This document shows, one piece after another, positions 16,638-22,830 of a DNA stretch of 26,662 bases (position 1 is the stretch's first letter; each line of letters begins with the position of its first letter). The stretch is from JBKHXU01 sp046565865 (GTDB taxonomy: Bacteria > Pseudomonadota > Gammaproteobacteria > Acidiferrobacterales > Sulfurifustaceae), in the NCBI GenBank assembly GCA_046565865.1, contig JBKHXU010000171.1, positions 1 to 26,662 on the forward strand, in the 5' to 3' direction. Under the pieces are notes generated by a model, which was given only the letters and a program-made list of their open reading frames with translations, did not search any database and was not told the origin of the DNA. A program made the position numbers and the translations under genes.

Positions 16638-16942
16638 GTTTCAAAAACGTCGAGGTAAAAAAGAAGGCCAACATCTACGACGGCGGCAAAGTCACGTCCC
16701 GCACCATTATCACCGCCGATGGCAAACGCAAGACGCTGGGAGTGATGTTGCCCGGCACGTACCATTTCAATACCGACGCGCCTGAGCGCATCGACGTGCA
16801 GCAGGGGCGGTGTCGCGTTAAACGCAGCGGCGAATCGACCTGGAGCGAGTACCGGGTAGGCCAGAGTTTTGAGGTGCCGGGCAAGTCGTCGTTCGATATC
16901 GAGGTGGCAGAGTTGTTGGACTACATCTGCCATTTCGAGTAG
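16634..16942 (+). CDS. ppnP: Pyrimidine/purine nucleoside phosphorylase
   Basis: The 102-residue single-domain cupin protein matches the PpnP (YaiE, DUF1255) family, about 94 residues in E. coli. The enzyme splits purine and pyrimidine nucleosides with phosphate to give a free base and ribose-1-phosphate in the cytoplasm. Conserved features are the KANIYDGGKVTSRTI start, ADGKRKTLGVMLPGTYHFNT, ERIDVQQGRCRV and GQSFEVPGKSSFDIEV, ending in YICHFE. The start ATG overlaps the stop of the thioredoxin-like gene as ATGA. A small hairpin (16950-16965) follows the stop. Confidence 0.95.
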   Translation: MSFKNVEVKKKANIYDGGKVTSRTIITADGKRKTLGVMLPGTYHFNTDAPERIDVQQGRCRVKRSGESTWSEYRVGQSFEVPGKSSFDIEVAELLDYICHFE

Positions 16943-16949
16943 CGATCAG

Positions 16950-16965
16950 CGGCTCGATTGAGCCG
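16950..16965. terminator. Short hairpin between convergent ppnP and protease genes
   Basis: CGGCTC and GAGCCG form a 6-bp perfect stem with loop gatt, eight bases after the ppnP stop. There is no T-run on either side, so terminator function is uncertain. Confidence 0.35.
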
Positions 16966-16989
16966 TCGCCACAGGCGCCGGATACGCCG

Positions 16990-19107
16990 TCAATCGCGCG
17001 CGTCCGCGCCGGCTCGGCTCGCCGCATCGTTTTGCGGTCCGGTTAGCCACCGTGACAGCGTTACGATCGGCGTTAGCCCCCAACGTACCAGCGCGCGCAA
17101 CCGGTCTCGCTCGCGAATGAAATCCGCAATCGGCGGGCTTACGCGGTAATAGCCGTTCACAATGGCGCGACCAGCGGCGTTCGTCATCAAGTACCGATCG
17201 CGCAGGACGCGCAACGTCTCCACCTCCGGCGCCAACGCCGTGCCGTACGCCGCGGTGGCGATGAAGCAGCCGCCGCCGCTGCCGTTGAGTCGGAAAGCAG
17301 GATCGTTGTCGGCGATCGTCGCGAGCGCGCCGGCGGCGCTGCCGACCATGTAGCGCGCGCTGCGCGCGAGCGTCAGCGTTACCGTCTCGTCGCCCTCCGG
17401 AAGATTGTCGCCGCGCGGGGTGATCGTGACGATTGCCGAGTCGGAACCCGCCATGATGGTCACACTGCCGGGCAATGCCTCGTAGTCGGCGCCGTTGGTT
17501 GCCGTGCCGCCCAGCGTGTACTGGACGGTCAGTGCCGACGTATTGGGTCCAGCGCGGGTCACGACGAATGTCGCCAGGTCGGCGGCCGCCGGCGGCGTGG
17601 TGTCGGTTTCGGCCGCCGCGGCGTCAGATGTGGCCACGGTGACCGTCTGCTGCACCGCGGCCACCACAGTGGCGGCATCGACAATGCCCGCACCGCATAG
17701 CGCCGGTGTGCAATCGCTCCCGGTGCCGGTGGGAAACGCACGCGCGCTCGCTTGTAGCTGCGCCGCAATTTGCGTTGATGTCAGCGCGGGGTTCGCCGAC
17801 AACATCAGGGCGACGACGCCGGTAATCGCGGGCGCCGCCATGCTGGTGCCCTGATAGAACGCGTACGCGGAGCCGCCCGTTACCGGCGTCGTGGCGCCAC
17901 TGTTGACGGTTGATTCGATGCCGTTCGGATCGTTAGCGAACGTTTGCGAACCGCCGGCGGCGGCGATGTCTACGCTCGCACCGAAGTTGCTGTAGGACGC
18001 GCGCGCCCCGGTGCGGGTGGTGGCCGCGACGCTGACGACACCGGTGCAACTGGCCGGACTCGCGTTCGCGGCGTCGGTGCCTTCGTTGCCGGCGGCCACG
18101 ACCACGGTGGCGCCGGCGGCGATTGCGTCGCTGATCGCGTTCTGAATGGTCGGTGTCATGCTGCACGGTACCGAGGCGCCCAGGCTGATGTTGAGGACTG
18201 CGGCCGGGTTGGCATTGGCGGGCACGCCGGCGACGCCGATACCCGCCGCCCAGCGTATGCCGTCGGCGATGTCGGATGCGTAGCCGCCGCATCGCCCCAA
18301 CACGCGCACCGGCAAGATGCGCGCAGTCCAGTCGATGCCGGCAATGCCGGCGGCGTTGTTGGAACGGGCGCCGATGACGCCGGTGACATGGGTGCCGTGC
18401 CACGAGCTGGGCGACGCTTCAATACAAGGTGTCGTCGGGTTGGCGACATCGGCCGACGTCGCCCAGTCGCCGGGATCGCTGGGGTCGTTGTCCCGACCAT
18501 CGCCGTCGTTGGCGACGAAGAACCCGCCCCCCGGGTCCGCCGAAACGAAATCGTAGCCGGTGACGAGGCGCGCGGAATCGATATCCGAATGCGAAACGAT
18601 CCCGGTATCGAGCACCGCCGCGACCACGCCCGCGGAACCGGTCGTGATGTCCCACGCGCCCGGCAAGTTCATGCCGCCCGCAACGTTGTCCGGCGCGGCG
18701 TAAGAATGCAGCGACCATTGGCCCGCATAGCGTGTGTCGTTCGGAACTAGCAGCGGCCGGAAAATCCGATCCACCTCGGCGTATTCGACATCCGGGTCCG
18801 CTTGCACCACGCGCGCCATCGCCTCGGCCTCCTCGGTCGTCATGCGGTACGGCAGGCGCACCACTTGTGCGCCGTCCGACATGGCGCGCAAGTGGGTAAA
18901 CGGTATGCCGGCCTTGGCGCTCAATGCGCGCACGTCGCTCGGGTTGGGGGTTCGTGGGCGGAACTTGACGATCAGGCGATCGGCGACGGCCTTTTGCGCG
19001 CCGGCCGTGGCGGAAAGGTTTGCAGAAAACTGCGCGGTTGCAGGGCCAAGCACGGCGAACGATGCCGCAACCAGGCCCCCGGCGATCCACCGCTTGCTGG
19101 TAGTCAT
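16990..19107 (-). CDS. Secreted S8 (subtilisin-like) serine protease with Calx-beta domain and CFI-box C-terminus
   Basis: The 705-residue protein starts with a signal peptide (about residues 1-26, ending TAQ). A propeptide-like I9 region follows (DRLIVKFRPRTPNPSDVRAL ... VEYAEVDRIFRPL). The subtilase catalytic triad is complete: Asp167 in AAVLDTGI, His237 in WHGTHVTG and Ser422 in GTSMAAPA, with the oxyanion Asn in VVVAAGNEG. A Calx-beta domain follows (TFVVTRAGPNTSALTVQYTL ... GDNLPEGDETVTLTL). The last 85 or so residues hold GGGCFIATAAYGTALAPEVE, the CFI-box C-terminal module, with RDRYLMTNAAGRAIVNGYYR after it. That module may direct sorting or anchoring, but its role is not established. 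The start is nine bases after the stop of the I9-like lipoprotein gene, so the two are one operon. Confidence 0.95.
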   Translation of the reverse strand: MTTSKRWIAGGLVAASFAVLGPATAQFSANLSATAGAQKAVADRLIVKFRPRTPNPSDVRALSAKAGIPFTHLRAMSDGAQVVRLPYRMTTEEAEAMARVVQADPDVEYAEVDRIFRPLLVPNDTRYAGQWSLHSYAAPDNVAGGMNLPGAWDITTGSAGVVAAVLDTGIVSHSDIDSARLVTGYDFVSADPGGGFFVANDGDGRDNDPSDPGDWATSADVANPTTPCIEASPSSWHGTHVTGVIGARSNNAAGIAGIDWTARILPVRVLGRCGGYASDIADGIRWAAGIGVAGVPANANPAAVLNISLGASVPCSMTPTIQNAISDAIAAGATVVVAAGNEGTDAANASPASCTGVVSVAATTRTGARASYSNFGASVDIAAAGGSQTFANDPNGIESTVNSGATTPVTGGSAYAFYQGTSMAAPAITGVVALMLSANPALTSTQIAAQLQASARAFPTGTGSDCTPALCGAGIVDAATVVAAVQQTVTVATSDAAAAETDTTPPAAADLATFVVTRAGPNTSALTVQYTLGGTATNGADYEALPGSVTIMAGSDSAIVTITPRGDNLPEGDETVTLTLARSARYMVGSAAGALATIADNDPAFRLNGSGGGCFIATAAYGTALAPEVETLRVLRDRYLMTNAAGRAIVNGYYRVSPPIADFIRERDRLRALVRWGLTPIVTLSRWLTGPQNDAASRAGADARD

Positions 19108-19116
19108 GGCTCCCTC

Positions 19117-19518
19117 TTATTGTTCGTCAGGACGCGGCGACTGATGTCGCATGATTCGATCGGGTTCTACGTACTCTACATTAGAATGCGCGCCGAACCG
19201 TTGTATGAGTTGCGCGGCGGCATCGGGAGTTGCTCCGCCGATCGCATACAAATGCACGTTGTCGTACAGCGTGCGTACATACGTGAGGGTCGCGCCCGCC
19301 TGTTGCGCCTGCTGACGTAAATAACGATAGGTCGCATCCAGCAACCGCGCTTCGCGCACTTTGACGATAATGCGTGCCGGCTGCGCCGTCGGCGCGGAGT
19401 CGTTCGTTGTTGTCATGCGTGCCGCGGCGGCGCATGCGGATAGAAGTAGGGCGATGGCGACCAACGCACTGCGAAGGTGAACGGGCACACGGGCGCTCCG
19501 GTCAGGGAACTGGCACAT
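19117..19518 (-). CDS. Lipoprotein with free-standing peptidase inhibitor I9 (subtilase propeptide-like) domain
   Basis: The 133-residue protein has a hydrophobic leader with lipobox-like LLLSACAAA (cysteine at about residue 29), so it is probably lipid-anchored to the envelope. The body, from ARIIVKVREARLLDATYRYL to QRFGAHSNVEYVEPDRIMRH, has the length and the ending (NVEYVEPDRI) of an I9 subtilase propeptide. The neighbouring protease carries its own copy ending VEYAEVDRIF, so this is a second, separate propeptide-like domain. It may act in trans as folding helper or inhibitor of the downstream protease (inference). The first base of the next gene is nine bases after this stop. Start ATG 19518; a GTG inside the leader is possible. 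Confidence 0.85.
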   Translation of the reverse strand: MCQFPDRSARVPVHLRSALVAIALLLSACAAAARMTTTNDSAPTAQPARIIVKVREARLLDATYRYLRQQAQQAGATLTYVRTLYDNVHLYAIGGATPDAAAQLIQRFGAHSNVEYVEPDRIMRHQSPRPDEQ

Positions 19519-19632
19519 TACTCGATTTCACGCCTTTTTTGCCACCCCGCCCGCCGTGTCGGCGCCCGGCGCGAACGGGTATCATGCGCCGGTGATTCAA
19601 CCGCCCCATTCTGACGTCGAGGTTAATGCATC

Positions 19633-19899
19633 GTGACGCACAACGCTTCACCGCGCCCCGCGCGTTCGCCGCTGCGCTGGTTGGATTCGATACCGATGAT
19701 TCCGCTGGTGGTGGGCGCGGTCTTGCTGGGCATCGCCCCAGTCAGTCCGGAGCCGCATCTATGGCAAAAGCTAAAAATGCTGGCGGCGGGACGTTTGACG
19801 CAGCCGGTAGACATCTTCGATCTCTTCATGCACGGCGCGCTGCCGTTGGTGCTGCTGCTGAAGCTGGCGCGCCAGCGCCTGGCGGCGCGCTCGCGCTGA
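19633..19899 (+). CDS. Small two-helix membrane protein, unknown function
   Basis: The 88-residue protein has two hydrophobic stretches, IPMIPLVVGAVLLGIAPV and LFMHGALPLVLLLKLA, separated by SPEPHLWQKLKMLAAGRLTQPVDIFD. The PEPHLWEKLRM- and IDIFDLxxH-like pattern is a recurring small-protein family that I have seen labelled RND transporter, a label the size does not support. GTG 19633 with GAGG ten bases upstream is the likely start. The gene ends in CTGA that overlaps the reading frame of the following glycosyltransferase, so the two are likely coupled. Confidence 0.72.
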   Translation: MTHNASPRPARSPLRWLDSIPMIPLVVGAVLLGIAPVSPEPHLWQKLKMLAAGRLTQPVDIFDLFMHGALPLVLLLKLARQRLAARSR

Positions 19900-20642
19900 C
19901 GCCCCTTGCCGCAGTAGGGCGAGACGCCGGCACGTCGATCGCGTTGGTTGTTCCCGCGTTCAATGAGCCGTTGCTCGGCGCCGCGATACAGCGGCTGAGC
20001 GCGCTCAAGCCGGATGAATTGATCGTCGTGCATACCGGCGATCCCGTCTCCCGCAACAGCCTGCGCGACATTCCGGCACCGGCCGGGCTGCAAGTACTCG
20101 AGGCGCCGCGGGGGCGCGCGTCGCAGATGAATGCCGGGGCAGCCGCCGCGCACGCCGACATTCTCATTTTTGTGCATGCCGATACGCTTTTGCCCCCGAC
20201 CGCGCTCGATGCGGTGCGCCGCGCCGTCGCCGATGGTGCGCTGTGGGGCTTTTTTGCGGTGCGACTGAGCGGGCGCCACCCCTTGCTGCGCGTGGTCGAG
20301 CGCATGATGAATCTACGCTCGCGCTTGACCGGCATCGCCACCGGCGATCAGGCGCTGTTCGTGCGGCGCGACGCGTTTCAGCTCGTCGGCGGCTATGCGC
20401 GCATCGCGTTGATGGAAGACATCGAGCTGTGCACGCGCCTTAAATGGTTCGGGCGACCGGCACGGTCGACCGCCGCAGTTATCACCTCCAGTCGCCGCTG
20501 GGAAGCGCACGGCGTGCTGCGCACCATCGTGCGCATGTGGTGTCTGCGCGCGTTGTACGCGCTTGGCGTCTCGCCACAGCGGTTGGTGCGGTGGTACAAC
20601 TCAAAAATCCCCTTGCCCTCCGAGAGGGGGCCAGCGGATTAA
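19896..20642 (+). CDS. TIGR04283-like family 2 glycosyltransferase (start uncertain)
   Basis: The GT-A protein shows TSIALVVPAFNEPLLGAAI at its beginning. HADT in ILIFVHADTLLPP takes the place of the DxD motif. GDQALFVRRDAFQLVGGY follows, then ALMEDIELCTRLKWFGRPAR, as in the TIGR04283 family, linked by name to arsenosugar biosynthesis. No arsenic gene is nearby, so the substrate is unknown. The open frame extends up to 19626, overlapping the small membrane protein, but family similarity begins only near 19932. Conventional starts are poor: ATG 19761 lies deep in the previous gene and TTG 19944 would cut the first beta-strand. I chose CTG 19896, which overlaps the previous stop (CTGA), with low certainty. 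The last 14 codons (NSKIPLPSERGPAD) run into the palindromic repeat at 20607-20696. Confidence 0.78.
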   Translation: MTPLAAVGRDAGTSIALVVPAFNEPLLGAAIQRLSALKPDELIVVHTGDPVSRNSLRDIPAPAGLQVLEAPRGRASQMNAGAAAAHADILIFVHADTLLPPTALDAVRRAVADGALWGFFAVRLSGRHPLLRVVERMMNLRSRLTGIATGDQALFVRRDAFQLVGGYARIALMEDIELCTRLKWFGRPARSTAAVITSSRRWEAHGVLRTIVRMWCLRALYALGVSPQRLVRWYNSKIPLPSERGPAD

Positions 20643-20696
20643 ACACTTGAATGTTCTATCCTCCATCCTCACCGGCCCCCCGGAGGGAGAAGGGAT
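20607..20696. repeat. Long GC-rich inverted repeat overlapping the glycosyltransferase stop
   Basis: The left arm (20607-20632) begins ATCCCCTTGCCCTCC and ends GGGGGCC. It pairs with the right arm (20674-20696), whose reverse complement is ATCCCTTCTCCCTCC followed by GGGGGGCC. A few gaps are needed. The centre (20633-20673) is AT-richer. The left arm supplies the last codons of the upstream gene. The pattern resembles the elements in tpsA and in the GH1-RmlD linker. Confidence 0.7.
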
Positions 20697-20792
20697 CTCC
20701 CAGTTTCAAGTTTTTCTAAGCCGATTATCTATGCGCGGGCGCGAATAAAATGCGGGGTTGGTATCTGGTAGCCGGTCGCATACGCTTCGAGC

Positions 20793-22676
20793 ATGCCAAC
20801 CAATAGCTCATTCGTCCCTGCCTGGCGGACGTCGAACGCCTGGCGGCTAACGTGGCTTCGAGCGATCGTATTGGGTATGGCGAGTGCCTCCGTGGTTAAC
20901 GCATGGGCGCAGACGCTGACGCCGGAAGAGGCCGCCAATCAAGAGTCGCTGCGCCAGCAGGAGCGTGAACGCTTGCTGCGTCAACGGCAGGAACAAATCC
21001 CGGACGTTCGTTTCGAGCGGTTGGAGCCGCAGTCCGAAGCCGCCCGCATTCCCGACGAGTCTCCGTGCTTTTTCATCCGGAAAATTTCGCTTTCGGGCGA
21101 CAGCGCCGATCGATTTACGTGGGCGCTTGATTTTGCGAACCGGCGTGACGATGGTCAGATCGACAAAGCGACAGGGCGTTGCCTGGGTGCAAACGGTATC
21201 AATCTCATAATGAAGCGCATCCAGAATGCGCTGATCGCGCGCGGTTATATCACCACGCGCGTGCTTGCTGAACCTCAGGATCTTCGCGACGGTACACTTG
21301 CGCTTACGCTGATCCCCGGCCGCATCCGCGGCATTCATTTTGCCGACCCCTCCGACATCCCGGCCACCGCCTGGGAAAGCACCCACGGTGCCGATGGTCG
21401 TCGGCGCGCCATACTCATCGGTCGTCGCACGCTGCGCTTTCCGGAACGGCATCCTCCGCACGCCGCTTTATGGAATGCGCTGCCCGTGCATCCCGGAAAG
21501 ATTCTCGATCTGCGCGATCTCGAACAGGGCATCGAAAATTTCAAGCGCGTTCCTACCGTAGATGCCGACATCCAGATTGCGCCCGCTGAAGTTTCGTCGT
21601 CGTCGGCACCGGCGCCTGGCGAGAGCGACCTCATCGTCGCCTGGCGCCAATCGTCGACTTACCGGCTCCATGTTTCGGCCGACGATTCGGGGGCGAAGGC
21701 GACGGGAAAGTATCAAGGCAGCATGACGCTCTCCGTTGACAACGGACTGAACTTGAGCGATCTGTTCTACGTCTCGCTTGGCAGCGAACTAGGTAGCGGC
21801 GAGGGCGGCGACTACGGCAACCGAAACTATACGGCCCACTATTCGGCCCCCTTTGGGTACTGGCTGTTGGGGTTGACGGCGAGCCGATACGGCTATCACC
21901 AGTCCGTCGCCGGCGCCAGTCAGGTATACCTATATAAAGGCACCAGCAACAACGCCGAAGTGAGCGTGTCTCGGGTGTTCCACCGCGACGCGACCAGCCG
22001 GACGATCGGAACGGTATCGGGCTGGCTGCGGGAATCCAGAAATTTCATCGACGATACGGAAGTGGAGGTGCAGCGCCGGCGCATGGGCGGATGGAAGGCG
22101 GGAGTCACACACCGCGCGACCCTGGGTTCGAGCGTCCTCGAAGCCGCCCTCGCGTGGCGCCAGGGTACCGGCGCTTTCAACAGCCTGCCGGCTCCGGAAG
22201 AGCAGTTCGGCGAGGGGACATCGCGCCCCACGATTCTAACCTTCGATGCCCAACTCGAACTTCCGTTGGCGTTCGCCGGGAAACAATGGGCGTATGTCGC
22301 AGCCACGCGGGTCCAGCGGAACCACACGCGCCTCATTCCCCAGGACTATTTCGGTATTGGCGGGCGTTATACCGTGCGCGGATTCGACGGGGAGCGTTTG
22401 CTGGCGGCCGAGCGCGGCTACTGGTTTCGCAACACCCTCCTGTGGGTGACCGGGAACGCGCTCGTGCAACCTTATATAGGCGTCGATTGGGGCAAGGTCG
22501 GCGGACCGACGAGCGATGAGCTGGTGGGTACGAGCCTGGTCGGCGGCGTGATCGGTCTGCGTGGTGGTGGCAAACGGTGGCGATACGATGTTTTCGTCGG
22601 CCGGCCGTTAAGTCGGCCTACGGGTTTCGAAACCGACACGCCGGCTTTTGGGTTCAACATCAGCAGTTCTTTCTAG
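20793..22676 (+). CDS. Two-partner secretion outer-membrane transporter (ShlB/FhaC/HecB family)
   Basis: The 627-residue TpsB protein sits in the outer membrane as a 16-strand barrel and exports its TpsA partner. The N-terminal signal peptide (cleavage probably after AWA, about residue 39) is followed by a Gln/Arg/Glu-rich helix (QESLRQQERERLLRQRQEQ), probably the plug helix H1. SPCFFIRKISLSGDS opens the first POTRA domain, and GYITTRVLAEPQDLRDGTLA and LIPGRIRGIHFAD belong to it. LRDLEQGIENFKRVPTVDAD marks the second. The barrel follows, with VRGFDGERLLAAERGYWFRN (about residue 528) as the conserved loop-6 VRGF motif. The protein ends in phenylalanine (NISSSF), as most outer-membrane barrels do. 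Start ATG 20793 has only a weak Shine-Dalgarno. The gene is followed 154 bases on by the tpsA gene. Confidence 0.95.
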   Translation: MPTNSSFVPAWRTSNAWRLTWLRAIVLGMASASVVNAWAQTLTPEEAANQESLRQQERERLLRQRQEQIPDVRFERLEPQSEAARIPDESPCFFIRKISLSGDSADRFTWALDFANRRDDGQIDKATGRCLGANGINLIMKRIQNALIARGYITTRVLAEPQDLRDGTLALTLIPGRIRGIHFADPSDIPATAWESTHGADGRRRAILIGRRTLRFPERHPPHAALWNALPVHPGKILDLRDLEQGIENFKRVPTVDADIQIAPAEVSSSSAPAPGESDLIVAWRQSSTYRLHVSADDSGAKATGKYQGSMTLSVDNGLNLSDLFYVSLGSELGSGEGGDYGNRNYTAHYSAPFGYWLLGLTASRYGYHQSVAGASQVYLYKGTSNNAEVSVSRVFHRDATSRTIGTVSGWLRESRNFIDDTEVEVQRRRMGGWKAGVTHRATLGSSVLEAALAWRQGTGAFNSLPAPEEQFGEGTSRPTILTFDAQLELPLAFAGKQWAYVAATRVQRNHTRLIPQDYFGIGGRYTVRGFDGERLLAAERGYWFRNTLLWVTGNALVQPYIGVDWGKVGGPTSDELVGTSLVGGVIGLRGGGKRWRYDVFVGRPLSRPTGFETDTPAFGFNISSSF

Positions 22677-22688
22677 GCGTATGTTTTG

Positions 22689-22748
22689 ATGGATATCACG
22701 ACAGTCGCCGCGCTCGACCGGTTGACGGTTTTGGTCGAAGCCGATTAG
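22689..22748 (+). CDS. Possible 19-residue leader peptide ORF between tpsB and tpsA
   Basis: ATG 22689 opens a short frame, MDITTVAALDRLTVLVEAD, ending TAG 22748. No Shine-Dalgarno of note is visible and there is no homology evidence, so this may be chance. It is listed because it lies upstream of the hairpin at 22794-22814. Confidence 0.15.
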   Translation: MDITTVAALDRLTVLVEAD

Positions 22749-22793
22749 ATTCGGGTACGCCGTACTACGAGGATAGCGGCGCCAGGGACGGCA

Positions 22794-22814
22794 CAAAAAC
22801 GGCGGGCGTTTTTG
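22794..22814 (+). promoter_or_regulatory. Hairpin just before the tpsA ribosome binding site
   Basis: CAAAAACG and CGTTTTTG are perfect 8-bp arms around loop gcggg. The downstream arm carries a run of five T. It lies directly upstream of AAAGGGGAG and could act as a partial terminator, attenuator or processing site that sets the tpsB:tpsA ratio (inference). Confidence 0.55.
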
Positions 22815-22823
22815 AAAGGGGAG
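22815..22823 (+). promoter_or_regulatory. Ribosome binding site fixing the tpsA GTG start
   Basis: AAAGGGGAG lies seven bases before GTG 22831 and supports this non-ATG start. Confidence 0.7.
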
Positions 22824-22830
22824 TTCAACT

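Noticed and set aside
19626..19895. N-terminal extension of the glycosyltransferase frame to 19626
   Set aside because: This part overlaps the small membrane protein in another frame and has no glycosyltransferase character; similarity begins only near 19932.
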